64,000 bases of DNA from Candidatus Nitrososphaera gargensis Ga9.2 (GTDB taxonomy: Archaea; Thermoproteota; Nitrososphaeria; Nitrososphaerales; Nitrososphaeraceae). The stretch is from positions 2,769,869 through 2,833,868 of the forward strand of contig NC_018719.1 in the NCBI RefSeq assembly GCF_000303155.1, read 5' to 3'. Positions 1 through 8,387 of the stretch are shown in pieces (position 1 is the first letter of the stretch; every line of letters begins with the position of its first letter). Both the position numbers and the translations under genes were made by a program. Below the pieces are notes generated by a model. That model was not told the origin of the DNA and made no database searches. It saw only the letters and a list, made by a program, of their open reading frames with translations.

Positions 1-500
1 AGCCCGGCGCCCATGAGCACAGTCAGGCCGCCAAGCTGGCTCAGGAGCGCCAGAAACCCTATCGGGATCACGGCATAGGTCCAGAAATCTCTGGCGGTGT
101 TTATCACCAGCTGGTCGCGTATCAGGTTGTAGATCTCGATGTTTGCCCGGTAGCCGGACAATAGGAACAGGATGCCAGAGACAAATGCGATGCCTGCTGC
201 GAGCCTGTTCCTTGTCGTGCTGTAGCGCAGCGTCTGGAGGCGGTCGTAGACGATTCTCTGCTGGACGGCCGACTTGGGCACCTGCCCATAGATTGCTAGG
301 CGCTTCATCTTTGAATGTGAGTACTTGTGCCTCGCTTCGTACGCTGTTATCCTCAGCCTGATCCCCTTTTTGTCCACGGACTCGGCAAGCGACTTGGGTA
401 TCAGGTAGCTTGAAAGCCCTATCAATCCCTTCTTCACGACCATGTATTCTGGCAGAGTTTTCCGAAGGAATCCTACCTTTTTCCGGTCTGACGAGTACAC
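1..500 (-). CDS. Membrane protein with PRC-barrel-like N-terminus (partial, runs off window start)
   Basis: The reading frame is open from about 554 down to base 1 and continues outside the window. A soluble N-terminal part resembles the PRC-barrel-like domain seen in many thaumarchaeal proteins (pattern VYSSDRKKVGFLRKTLPEY, then LIGLSSYLIPKSL). Two hydrophobic segments follow, around GIAFVSGILFLLSG and AVIPIGFLALLSQLGG. The only ordinary start codon is a GTG at 500, but in-frame residues upstream (DPFSDWAALINRS) also look coding, so the true start is uncertain. A TATA-like ATATAT lies near 562-567. Function is unknown. Confidence 0.6.
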   Translation of the reverse strand, partial: MYSSDRKKVGFLRKTLPEYMVVKKGLIGLSSYLIPKSLAESVDKKGIRLRITAYEARHKYSHSKMKRLAIYGQVPKSAVQQRIVYDRLQTLRYSTTRNRLAAGIAFVSGILFLLSGYRANIEIYNLIRDQLVINTARDFWTYAVIPIGFLALLSQLGGLTVLMGAG

Positions 501-694
501 CGACCTGTTGATGAGCGCTGCCCAGTCTGAAAATGGATCGTGCGGTGTCGTACACTAGATATATGCTGACAGGGCTATTATGGGTTCTCTCCATACTACT
601 CCCTGAAAGTGAGCCCCAAAAGTGAACCCTGCAAATGAACAAGTGCATGAGAAGGGGCGAAAAAACATGCAAAAACAAGTGATAAGACAAGCCA

Positions 695-1765
695 ATGTAT
701 ACAATACGTGTGAAAAGCAATAATATTCCAGCCGCCGTCATTTCGTCTGCCGTGGCCGCGCTCTTGATAGTCGGCCTTGCCAACCAGGCATATGCTGCAC
801 AGATCAACGCGTCGTTGATACCGGAATTTGACAGGGCAGCAGGCAGCTTTATTGGAGTAAAGTTTGTGCAAATGAGATACGAGCCGGGGAGCGCGGTGGC
901 AGATCTGTTCAATGGCAGGACAGAGAGGATCGAGTTTTCCATACCGGGGACAAACTCAAGCGGAATTGACAGGCTGATAGCGGCGGCCAACCAAGCGCTG
1001 CTTAGGGTTCAGAGCCCAGTCCAGATAGTAAGTGCCAACCTCACATACTCTGGCGCAATCAGGGGCGAGGCTGACAGGCTCATGCTTACATACAGCGTCG
1101 AGTTCATCCCAACATTCTCCGGGTTCAAGCTCGATAGGAACGCCACTGACAACATACCCATAGACATCAACTGGAGGGGTTTTGTGATCGATGGGCCGGT
1201 GCTGGTCGATTCCCCGGAGCACGGCACGGTGAACGTCAACCAGCCGATCGGGCTCTTGTCACTGGCGTTCCCTGAGTTTGCAGAAGGGCTCGCCGGCTCT
1301 TCTGAAGAAGCGCGGCAGATCATGGAAGAGCCGATACTTGACTTTAGCGAAGTGGGAGCGATGTCCATGGAAAGGTGGCACTGGCTCTTTGATCCGACTT
1401 GGAGCCAAGCAAGCACCGGAGGCATACTGAGCGGCGAGGGCATAGGCAGGGCCAAGGTTATGTCGGTATACTCGCTTGGCGAATGCAGCATCAGGGAAGG
1501 GTGCCCGCCGCCGAAAGAGAGTGACACAACAGTGAGCATTGACGGCACGCCGGTGCAGGTGCACATCTCCACCCCGCAACCAAACTCACAGATAGAGATC
1601 GCAGGGTTCACTAGTATCGAGAAGGCAGGAGGTCAGGAAATAATCAGAGTTGAGATGGACAACCCCAGCCTGTCGCTGCCACCCTTTACGATGCAGGTGC
1701 TCATGGTGCTTGCCGGCATGATGGGGGCGATAGCCTTCTTTGTGCTCTTCAAGTCCAGAAAGTAA
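695..1765 (+). CDS. Secreted, C-terminally membrane-anchored protein of unknown function
   Basis: This 356-residue protein has an N-terminal hydrophobic signal segment (about residues 13-35, ending AYAAQ). A long extracytoplasmic part follows, and a single C-terminal transmembrane helix (about 331-351) ends in a KSRK tail. That layout suggests a protein anchored to the outer face of the membrane. No enzymatic motif was recognised. Several NxS/NxT sequons fit surface glycosylation. It is monocistronic, with the next two genes converging on it from the other strand. Confidence 0.75.
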   Translation: MYTIRVKSNNIPAAVISSAVAALLIVGLANQAYAAQINASLIPEFDRAAGSFIGVKFVQMRYEPGSAVADLFNGRTERIEFSIPGTNSSGIDRLIAAANQALLRVQSPVQIVSANLTYSGAIRGEADRLMLTYSVEFIPTFSGFKLDRNATDNIPIDINWRGFVIDGPVLVDSPEHGTVNVNQPIGLLSLAFPEFAEGLAGSSEEARQIMEEPILDFSEVGAMSMERWHWLFDPTWSQASTGGILSGEGIGRAKVMSVYSLGECSIREGCPPPKESDTTVSIDGTPVQVHISTPQPNSQIEIAGFTSIEKAGGQEIIRVEMDNPSLSLPPFTMQVLMVLAGMMGAIAFFVLFKSRK

Positions 1766-1768
1766 AGC

Positions 1769-2020
1769 CTAGTACTTCCACTCGGCCGAGATGCCGTTCC
1801 ACCACGCCCGGTACGGCCGGGCGTCCTGCCCGATCTCTTCTTTTACCCTATGTTCTATTGAAAAGAACATATTTTCAAGGGCATCGGTCCCGCCGTCGGC
1901 GTAAAGCTCGCGCCCTATCTCCTGCACCCGCCCCTTTTTGTCAGCAAAGTCCGGGGCCTGCGGGCTCTGGATGCAGTAGGTGAGCAAATCGTACAGCTCT
2001 TCTTCCAGATAAGCGTCCAA
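1769..2020 (-). CDS. Small acidic hypothetical protein
   Basis: An 83-residue soluble, mostly helical, acidic protein with no recognised motif. It starts 3 bp after the stop of the parvulin gene on the same strand, so the two are probably cotranscribed, with the parvulin first. Its stop lies 3 bp from the stop of the convergent secreted-protein gene. No function is proposed. Confidence 0.65.
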   Translation of the reverse strand: MDAYLEEELYDLLTYCIQSPQAPDFADKKGRVQEIGRELYADGGTDALENMFFSIEHRVKEEIGQDARPYRAWWNGISAEWKY

Positions 2021-2023
2021 TTT

Positions 2024-2302
2024 TCAGTCAATCCTCTTGATGATGTGGTAGCCAAATTCTGTCTTGACCGGCTCTGACAGCTGACCCTTTTCCAGCTTGA
2101 AGGCAGCATCCTCAAAGGGCTTGACCATCATGCCGCGGCCAAAGTATCCTAGGTCGCCCCCGCGCTTGCCACTGCCCCTATCGATTGATAGCTCCTGCGC
2201 TAGCTTGGAGAAGCTTTCGCCTTTCTTCAACCTGTCAAGTATTGCAATGGCCTCGCTCTGCTTCTGCACTAGAATGTGAGAGCATTTGATCTTGTTTGCC
2301 AT
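2024..2302 (-). CDS. Parvulin-type peptidyl-prolyl cis-trans isomerase
   Basis: A 92-residue stand-alone PpiC/rotamase domain. It shows the family pattern KCSHILV near the start, a central RGGDLGYFGRGMM segment and the C-terminal EFGYHIIKR motif. It should catalyse cis/trans isomerisation of peptidyl-prolyl bonds during folding. No signal peptide or chaperone domain is present, so it is cytosolic. Its size matches the minimal parvulin CsPinA described from Cenarchaeum. It is followed at 3 bp by a small hypothetical gene. Confidence 0.92.
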   Translation of the reverse strand: MANKIKCSHILVQKQSEAIAILDRLKKGESFSKLAQELSIDRGSGKRGGDLGYFGRGMMVKPFEDAAFKLEKGQLSEPVKTEFGYHIIKRID

Positions 2303-2389
2303 TTTCTAGAGTATTGAAGAAAAGACAGAGGAATTAACTTTTCCTTTGCACAAAAAATGAAAAAGGAGATGGTGGCAATAACCTAGTTG

Positions 2390-3361
2390 TTATTGCGCTG
2401 TATAGTTGCTGTTGTTGCTGCTGGCACTCTCTGAAGAGGTTGTTGCGTTATCTGAAGAAGGAGCGGGCATTGTTGCTGCTGCCCCGTCGTCTCCACTTTC
2501 AGCCTCTATTTCTCCGCCTTCGGCCGCCGCTGTCAGCGTCTCGCCGTCAAACTCGAAGATGCCGGTCCTTTGCGTTCCGGTCTCTACGAATTTGAGCTCG
2601 GCGCTGCTAGCAGTGTTGTTGCCGGCTGCTGTTGACGCCGTCCCGCCGCTGTTAGGCACTGGGATCTTTATTTCGATGCTTCCGTCCTTGGCGACTTCGT
2701 CTATTCCAACCAGCGCGCCTTCATAGAATATCAGGACTGCTTGCCTTGGTACGAAGTCCTGGCCCTCTATCACTAGAATCTGGTCGTCAGATTCCGGCGC
2801 GCTTGCGGTCGATGTTCCATTGGATGCAGTGGCGGCATCTGCTCCGTCGTCCTTGGCCTTACTGGCTGTTGAAGTCGAGCCGCCTTTACCCATCGATACG
2901 CAGTCAATCGATGATGAGGTCGTTGATGTTTCTTCTTTATCTGCTGCAGATGATGATGCCGCTGTTGTTGTCGTCGATGTCTCGTTGGCAATCTCTGCCT
3001 CGGTCATCACCTTTACAGAGACTGTTGGCGTGGTGAGTGATTCCTTGTCAAACCCTGCCGTCTGCGTCTTACCTGAGACCTCGGTGGTGCCTACATCGCA
3101 GAGTACCAGACTATCGAATAACGACGAAACTTCAGCTATCGTCGTAGTGCTACTGCTATCATCGGTGATGCCGTCTGATCTTGCCTTACTCTCCATGTCT
3201 TCAAACTTTTCTCCAGCTTTGATCGCCTCTTCTTCAAACGTGGTCAGCTCGCTGTCATCAGTCCCCTCCGCGTATATCGAGACGCCTACAAAGGCAGTCG
3301 ATACAACAACGAGAGCTGATAAGATCGACAGCAACGCGAATTTTTTTCGTTCCTTGAACAA
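2390..3361 (-). CDS. Secreted Ser/Thr/Ala-rich low-complexity protein
   Basis: A 323-residue protein with an N-terminal signal segment (about residues 8-31, ALLSILSALVVVSTAFVGV). The mature part has Ser/Thr runs such as SSSTTTIAE and TSTTTTAASSSAADK. A more ordered central part (about 195-260, ILVIEGQDFVPRQAVLIFYE) may form a beta-sandwich. The Ser/Thr runs suggest an extended, possibly O-glycosylated surface protein. The composition creates long open frames on the opposite strand that are not genes. Confidence 0.7.
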   Translation of the reverse strand: MFKERKKFALLSILSALVVVSTAFVGVSIYAEGTDDSELTTFEEEAIKAGEKFEDMESKARSDGITDDSSSTTTIAEVSSLFDSLVLCDVGTTEVSGKTQTAGFDKESLTTPTVSVKVMTEAEIANETSTTTTAASSSAADKEETSTTSSSIDCVSMGKGGSTSTASKAKDDGADAATASNGTSTASAPESDDQILVIEGQDFVPRQAVLIFYEGALVGIDEVAKDGSIEIKIPVPNSGGTASTAAGNNTASSAELKFVETGTQRTGIFEFDGETLTAAAEGGEIEAESGDDGAAATMPAPSSDNATTSSESASSNNSNYTAQ

Positions 3362-3490
3362 TCCGACTCAAACAAAGAGCCATTAAAAGAGATTTAACGA
3401 GTTGTTCAGTATTTTGAAGAAAATCTCTTCTAATACAAGTTAGGTAACACGATCCGGTAGCCGGACTACACAAAATTCTGTTTCGAAATC

Positions 3491-3499
3491 ATGATATAA
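3491..3499 (+). promoter_or_regulatory. TATA-like box upstream of the 3522 gene
   Basis: The sequence GATATAATC lies about 28 bp before the ATG at 3522. That is the spacing expected for an archaeal box A driving a leaderless or nearly leaderless transcript. Only sequence and spacing support it. Confidence 0.45.
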
Positions 3500-3521
3500 T
3501 CGCCAGTGGTTAGCTAGTGGA

Positions 3522-3830
3522 ATGTCATCTGGCGACGCTTCCTCGTCACCGGCGCCTGCGGCCGCGATACCTTTTCCGACTCTCACGATACTGTACCTGC
3601 CGTCTGAGGCCAAGGCGGTGATCGACGAAGTGGGCCAGAAATACCCAAACAGCACCGTCGAAGATTGCGTCGGGTTTTTCCACGGGAGCCAAAAGCATTA
3701 CAAAAAAGTCACGATCTGGAGTCAGGGCATAGACAGCCTTTGGCTCAACGCAGTAGTGGCAAGGACAAAAGAGCTGGCAGGGGTCGAGTTTGTGACGCTT
3801 GTCTCTGGCGGCATGATGTATGTGCTGTAA
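3522..3830 (+). CDS. Small conserved-looking hypothetical protein
   Basis: A 102-residue protein with a Ser/Ala/Pro-rich N-terminus (about 16 residues) followed by a compact alpha/beta part (LTILYLPSEAKAVIDEVGQ ... GVEFVTLVSGGMMYVL). No motif ties it to a known family. The ATG start fits a TATA-like box about 28 bp upstream. It converges on the MscS-like gene. Confidence 0.6.
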   Translation: MSSGDASSSPAPAAAIPFPTLTILYLPSEAKAVIDEVGQKYPNSTVEDCVGFFHGSQKHYKKVTIWSQGIDSLWLNAVVARTKELAGVEFVTLVSGGMMYVL

Positions 3831-3876
3831 TAATGAACACTTCAAGTAGCTCCATATTTATCCGCGCAATGACACG

Positions 3877-4527
3877 TCAGGCAGCTACGTCCTTTTGGGT
3901 AGTTTCGCTCTGTTCCGTTCGCTTTTTCAGTATCACGGTACTGGTCACCATTGAGGTATTGGAGGCGAGCATTTCGTCGCCGTTCTCCAGCGTCAGCCGG
4001 GTATAGAGCATGCCTATATCGTGCACCACTCCCACCTCTCCAAACACCTTAATCCTGTCGTCAATCCTAAACGGCCTAGCAATTGCCAGGTACATCCCGG
4101 CAATGACGTTGCCGATAATGTTGGCAGAGGAAAACCCGATAACAAGACCGGATATCGTGCTTATCGACGCTGCGATTACCGGGTCTTGGCTCAGATAGGA
4201 AATGATAAAGGCTATGATAATGATTGCGCCGGTGATCCTCACAAGGCTCTTTATTGACTTGGCAGTCTGCGCGGAATGGGCCAGTGTAAGGTTGTAAGAA
4301 ATGCTGCTTAAGATTTGTATAACAAAAAAGCCTGCCATAGCCACTTCTGCCGCGTGGAAATAAAGCACATACTGATCTGGAAAGATTGGCCGGAGCAGAA
4401 ATGTCGTGGCGGCAAGCACAACTCCAAGAGCGGCTGCAAGGACTATAATTTGCCAAAGAGCCTTCCTTTTCTCTGTTCTTCTCGCCGCAGGGCCTTCATG
4501 ACGTAAACTTGATGTCGTCATCACCAC
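3877..4527 (-). CDS. MscS-family mechanosensitive ion channel
   Basis: A 216-residue membrane protein with about four hydrophobic helices. It ends in the MscS pore-helix and beta-domain region: GLVIGFSSANIIGNVIAG, then ARPFRIDDRIKVFGEVGVVHDIGMLYTRL, which matches the conserved P-F-x-x-G-D-x-I region of MscS. It is short compared with E. coli MscS (286 residues) and lacks most of the C-terminal cytoplasmic cage. The expected role is release of solutes under hypo-osmotic stress. Confidence 0.85.
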   Translation of the reverse strand: MVMTTSSLRHEGPAARRTEKRKALWQIIVLAAALGVVLAATTFLLRPIFPDQYVLYFHAAEVAMAGFFVIQILSSISYNLTLAHSAQTAKSIKSLVRITGAIIIIAFIISYLSQDPVIAASISTISGLVIGFSSANIIGNVIAGMYLAIARPFRIDDRIKVFGEVGVVHDIGMLYTRLTLENGDEMLASNTSMVTSTVILKKRTEQSETTQKDVAA

Positions 4528-4610
4528 ACCAATGACCCTAATGCAAGATAAACATGAAAGAAAAATGTAACCTCAAATAGCGGCCATGGCTACATAATAG
4601 CATAGAGCAT

Positions 4611-4739
4611 ATGGAGGAAAAGGAGGAGAAGATAAAGCACTGTCCGATATGTGGGTGCAGCGAGCACAGGATGATCGGCTGTGGCAAGCACTGGGCCAAG
4701 CACAAGGTCGATCCTGACGGCAAATGCGTGCACCGCTAG
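4611..4739 (+). CDS. Zinc-ribbon microprotein
   Basis: A 42-residue open frame starting at ATG 4611. It has a charged Glu/Lys N-terminus and then Cys pairs and His residues: CPICGC, CGKHW and a late C-V-H. This spacing suggests one bound zinc ion. Codon use is like that of the neighbouring genes. It is one of several tiny Cys-rich proteins in the window. Function is unknown. Confidence 0.6.
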   Translation: MEEKEEKIKHCPICGCSEHRMIGCGKHWAKHKVDPDGKCVHR

Positions 4740-4757
4740 CTAGTAATAGTAGTATAG

Positions 4758-5297
4758 CTATTTCAGCTCATAGAGCGCGACTGAAAGCTTGAACGCAAGT
4801 CTGTCGTCAGTAGCAGTCGCGATTGGCACGACGTACTTTTCCGTTTCGTCCTTGAACCTTATCATCTTGTCTCTAAATGCGTGATTCTTCATCGATCGGG
4901 CGCTGTCCAGCCGCTCGGCGAGCCTGATGTATTTCACATCCTTGGGCGCCTTGGACATGGCAGCAAACTGATCATCGGCGCTGGCCTGCGTAGCGGCAGC
5001 GCGCACGATAGAGTAGACCCGCTCGCCGTGCTCTTTGAGTTCTTCGTCCACTATGCTGCCATGGGCGTCGTGCAAAAGGGCAGCACATGCAAGGTCGGCA
5101 TCGCGCATCTGGAGCTCCTCGACCAGAATGAGGGCCACCCTCAGCGGGTGGTTGATGTACGGCTCGGTCTTGTTCAAAAGCTCGCCCTTGTGGATCTTGG
5201 TTGCAAGGCCAAATGCCCTTGTAAGCTTGACAACATCATCAGTATTGGTAAAGAATTTTAGCAGCCTGGCAAAGCCGGCCTTTGGAAAATCGCTCAT
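4758..5297 (-). CDS. RelA/SpoT-type HD-domain protein with altered active site
   Basis: A 179-residue single-domain protein resembling the (p)ppGpp hydrolase HD domain of SpoT and MESH1. It shows INHPLRVALIL, then ALLHDAHGS, and later an AERLDSAR segment matching the usual ADRLHNMR. The HD pair is kept. The following Glu-Asp, normally LLHDxxED and part of the hydrolase site, is absent, and the later Asp is Glu. It may be inactive, act on another substrate, or only bind nucleotide. No synthetase domain is attached. Confidence 0.7.
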   Translation of the reverse strand: MSDFPKAGFARLLKFFTNTDDVVKLTRAFGLATKIHKGELLNKTEPYINHPLRVALILVEELQMRDADLACAALLHDAHGSIVDEELKEHGERVYSIVRAAATQASADDQFAAMSKAPKDVKYIRLAERLDSARSMKNHAFRDKMIRFKDETEKYVVPIATATDDRLAFKLSVALYELK

Positions 5298-5360
5298 ATA
5301 TACACTCTTGTTGGGATTGATCCCATATATAATTTGGATTCGAATAAAAAGAAAGGACGT

Positions 5361-7304
5361 TTACTGCCTGTAGTAGGCAGTAAGCACTATGTTGCTGTTG
5401 TTGCCGTCAGGCGTTATGATCCGTGATCTGCTGGTGCTTCCGTTGTCCCAGTGGTCGAACCTGTAGTTCTGCCATTCGCCCATTGTTATCGTGTACTGCG
5501 AGCCTATGTTGGCAGTGTAGGACAACGGGGTAAAGCCGGTGGCCGAGCCTGCGCCACTTATGACAGTCCAGAGCCCTGTTATGGGCGAGCCGTCAAGCCC
5601 CACCGACTTTATGGTGATAGTCATCTTTGACGATCTGGTATTGTAGTAGGCGGTGAGGGTCGTGTCGGCATTCACCGTCACCTGCCTTGTGCTGCTCTTG
5701 CTGCCGCTCTCCCAGTGGTCAAAGACATAGTTCTTGTAGTTGGCCACAGAGACTTCGTATGTCGAACCGACCTGCGCGCTATACGTCAGCGGGGTGTAGC
5801 CGGTCTTGACGGTCGCGCCGTTCTTCTTTATCACCGTCCAGAGGCCCGTCACCGTCTTGCCGCTGAGGTCTACCGACGTTACTGTCAAGGTCGCTTCTTC
5901 CTGCAGCGGCACCTCCGTCGTCTTGGACTTGTAGTGCGCCGTGAGAGTCGCTGACTGCTGCAACGTGACTGTCTTTTGCCTTGTGGTGCTTCCGTCGTTC
6001 CAGTGATCAAACACATAGTCGCCATAGTCCGCAACAGCCACCTGGTACGTCTGGCCGCTGTTGAGCGTGAACGAGGCCGGTGAGAATGCTGTCTTAATTG
6101 TCGCGCCATTCTGCGACAACGTCGTATAGTAGCCGTTTATCGCCTCGCCGGCAGAGTCGACCGTGTTCACTGTGAGCGTAACAGTCGACGGTTGCTGCGG
6201 CGGCGAGGGGGCCTCGCCGTTGTTGTAGTGGGCCGTTATCTCGGTGTTGGCGGACAGGTTCACCGATATCGTGCTTGACTGGGTGGTGCCGTCAGACCAG
6301 TGATCGAATATGATCTGCTTGTAGTTGGCAGCAGACACGGTGTACGTCCCCTGTTCCAGCGTCAGGCTGAGCGGCGTAAAGCCCGTCCTGATGGTCGAGC
6401 CGCCCGCCTTCTTGACCTCCATCCACATGCCGTTGATGGCCTTGCCATCCTGGTCAACTGACCTGACGGTGAGCGTGTATTTTGGCACTGAAGGATTTGG
6501 CCCTGGCTCCTCTGGCGTCGAGCCGTTGTCAAGGAGTGCAGTCATTTCGTCATAGTATGGCGGCAGCGAGTCCCACGGGTTTGGCAGGACATCGTTTGTG
6601 ACATATATCCAGCCTACCAGCTTGGCGGCGTTATTGATCCAGTTGGTTGGGAGCGAGCCCACGCCAAACGGGATCATGCCAAGCTTGCCGTTATCATATG
6701 ACGACCATGACTGGTAGTTGTTCAGGTTTGGCAGTCCGGGGCTCTCGTAAATGAGCACCACGTCCACTGTATCAAGGTATGACGGGATCGAGTTTGCGCC
6801 GGGGTTGCCTACGGTAAAGTCAAGCCCCTTTGACTCTGCATAGTCGCCAGCCTGCGTGTAGTACCATTCTTTGCCGGCCCAGTTCGTCTGCTCGTCAAAG
6901 AATATGCCGTCGATGTCGTACCAGCTGGCCCACTTGTCGATGTCGCTCTTGACCGCGCTGAGGGCTCTGTTGGTGTAGGCAGTGGAAACATAGCCAATCA
7001 CGATGACGCCGGCATCCTTCAGCTTGCCTATGCCGGACACGTAGTTAGAGTCCCTCGATCCTCCAGGGCCGCTGGCCGGGTTGACAATGGCCACAACCGG
7101 CACGTCTGGGTGATCGTTCTTTGTTTCTATGACTCTATTCCATGTCCCTCCCGGGTATGTGTAGAGAGGGACCATGATTCCGGTTGCTGTTGCCGCGTCT
7201 GCAGCCTGCATGTTGTTGCCGCTGTTGATTCCGGCCGCAGCTGGAACCATCAGCAGCAGGGCAAGCGCTCCTGCGACGAATCTTATAGAACTTTGTTTCA
7301 TCAT
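5361..7304 (-). CDS. Secreted spherulin-4-like (GH135-type) surface protein with four C-terminal repeats
   Basis: The preferred start is the Met at 7304 (MMKQSSIRF), just before a signal peptide ending near AAGIN/ADAAT; an in-frame start at 7340 would add 12 residues. About residues 40-260 resemble spherulation-specific family 4 / GH135-type TIM barrels. Visible segments are VPLYTYPGGTW, VVAIVNPASGPG and the acidic YDIDGIFFDEQ. Four repeats of about 85 residues follow, each with an S-V-D/G start, G-W/Y, a TPLSYT-like strand, FDHW and a closing TAYY/TAHY. A likely role is a cell-surface polysaccharide-acting or binding protein; catalysis is not proven. Confidence 0.75.
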   Translation of the reverse strand: MMKQSSIRFVAGALALLLMVPAAAGINSGNNMQAADAATATGIMVPLYTYPGGTWNRVIETKNDHPDVPVVAIVNPASGPGGSRDSNYVSGIGKLKDAGVIVIGYVSTAYTNRALSAVKSDIDKWASWYDIDGIFFDEQTNWAGKEWYYTQAGDYAESKGLDFTVGNPGANSIPSYLDTVDVVLIYESPGLPNLNNYQSWSSYDNGKLGMIPFGVGSLPTNWINNAAKLVGWIYVTNDVLPNPWDSLPPYYDEMTALLDNGSTPEEPGPNPSVPKYTLTVRSVDQDGKAINGMWMEVKKAGGSTIRTGFTPLSLTLEQGTYTVSAANYKQIIFDHWSDGTTQSSTISVNLSANTEITAHYNNGEAPSPPQQPSTVTLTVNTVDSAGEAINGYYTTLSQNGATIKTAFSPASFTLNSGQTYQVAVADYGDYVFDHWNDGSTTRQKTVTLQQSATLTAHYKSKTTEVPLQEEATLTVTSVDLSGKTVTGLWTVIKKNGATVKTGYTPLTYSAQVGSTYEVSVANYKNYVFDHWESGSKSSTRQVTVNADTTLTAYYNTRSSKMTITIKSVGLDGSPITGLWTVISGAGSATGFTPLSYTANIGSQYTITMGEWQNYRFDHWDNGSTSRSRIITPDGNNSNIVLTAYYRQ

Positions 7305-7438
7305 TTCCCTGCTCGAAATTAGCAGGAAAATATTAAACAATAGTGTGAGTCAAAAATGTAAAGAGTCTCCATATTGTGATAGTCGCCTCTGTGCGGTCTC
7401 CCTAATGCAACAGAGGCGTTTTTCCAGTTTCTTTTTTC

Positions 7439-7783
7439 TTACATTGATGTGCCGTTGTTGTCATCGGTCGAGGTGAACCCGCTGTCGCCAGTTCCCATTG
7501 ATTCAGTCGACGATGATGATCCCTTCACCGGCTCTTCAGGCGTTTCCGGCGCGGATGGCGTTATTTCTTCCGGCGCAATTTCAGTGAATGCTGCTGAAGG
7601 AGCAGACGCCGTCTCTGTGCGGGTGACCCGTGGCTTTGGCGCTGCTTTTCGCTTGGCTACTGCCTTTTTCTTGGCACCCTTGCGCTTTGCCGCGACTTTC
7701 TTTGCGCTCCCCTTCTTATTTCCCTTTGAGAGCTTGGCTTGCTTTCCCTTCTTTCCCTTGCTTTTGGCTTTGGCTTTTGCCAT
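7439..7783 (-). CDS. Lys/Ala-rich basic protein with acidic Ser/Thr-rich tail
   Basis: A 114-residue protein from ATG 7783 (an upstream ATG at 7804 is possible). The first 60 residues are a run of Lys-Ala-Lys-Gly repeats like a histone-H1 or nucleoid-protein tail. The rest is acidic and rich in Pro, Ser and Thr. The basic half probably binds nucleic acid. Low complexity makes homology unreliable. Confidence 0.55.
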   Translation of the reverse strand: MAKAKAKSKGKKGKQAKLSKGNKKGSAKKVAAKRKGAKKKAVAKRKAAPKPRVTRTETASAPSAAFTEIAPEEITPSAPETPEEPVKGSSSSTESMGTGDSGFTSTDDNNGTSM

Positions 7784-7973
7784 ACGGTTAGCATTGATAA
7801 GCACTTGTTCTTAAGCTTGTTCTTTTTGGGTCGGATCAATCCGGAATCGCATATTGATATCGCTAGCGATATTTGAGCTGTTAAGAAGTACTGAAACCCT
7901 ACTAGGCGAACATCTTTTTTGCCTTCTGGATTATTTTCACGCCGGACTTGCCGTCTTTAGCGCCTTTACTAGC

Positions 7974-8294
7974 TTAATGAATTTGATCGGCATGAACACC
8001 GGGATCAGTGATGATGTCAGGCCAGTGTTGCCTGACAAGCGCCCTCCAGTCGCTGCCCAGCTTTACATATTTGACGTAAATGTCTGCCATCAAAAGGCCG
8101 AGGATGACCCAAGGCAGGACTTCAAAGTAAGGCTCGGCTTCGTGTGGAATTGGAATGATAGGTTCGGACAATCCAAAATATGCGACCTCAAATGCCAGCA
8201 CCCCGATGAAAAAGACGACGAGCAGGCCAAGTACAGCTAGATCCAGAATTTTTGAAATCGTATACATTATTGATTGTGGGGCTGGCAAAGGCAC
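7974..8294 (-). CDS. Small two-helix membrane protein
   Basis: A 106-residue protein with two hydrophobic helices (about residues 16-40 and 60-76) separated by a Pro-rich loop. Its C-terminus is soluble. Just past its stop, in another frame, lies a coding-like segment (LVKALK, then GKSGVKIIQKAKKMFA). This could be a frameshifted tail or an overlapping tiny gene. Function is unknown. Confidence 0.6.
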   Translation of the reverse strand: MPLPAPQSIMYTISKILDLAVLGLLVVFFIGVLAFEVAYFGLSEPIIPIPHEAEPYFEVLPWVILGLLMADIYVKYVKLGSDWRALVRQHWPDIITDPGVHADQIH

Positions 8295-8387
8295 GAAACG
8301 GGATCTTTGACAACCGATTTGCAGTTAAATACGTTCGTTATTTTGGAATAAGACATAATAGTTGATTGAACCATCATCTGTCCAATC

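Noticed and set aside
1009..1611. 200-residue minus-strand frame inside the 695-1765 gene
   Set aside because: Antisense shadow of a gene with a clear signal peptide and anchor.
2820..3386. 188-residue plus-strand open frame opposite the Ser/Thr-rich secreted protein
   Set aside because: It is a by-product of the GC3-biased low-complexity gene on the other strand; composition is repetitive and no start signal is seen.
7901..8000. Possible frameshifted 30-residue tail or tiny gene (KLVKALK, then GKSGVKIIQKAKKMFA) after the 7974-8294 gene
   Set aside because: The two parts lie in different frames and the segment is too short to judge.
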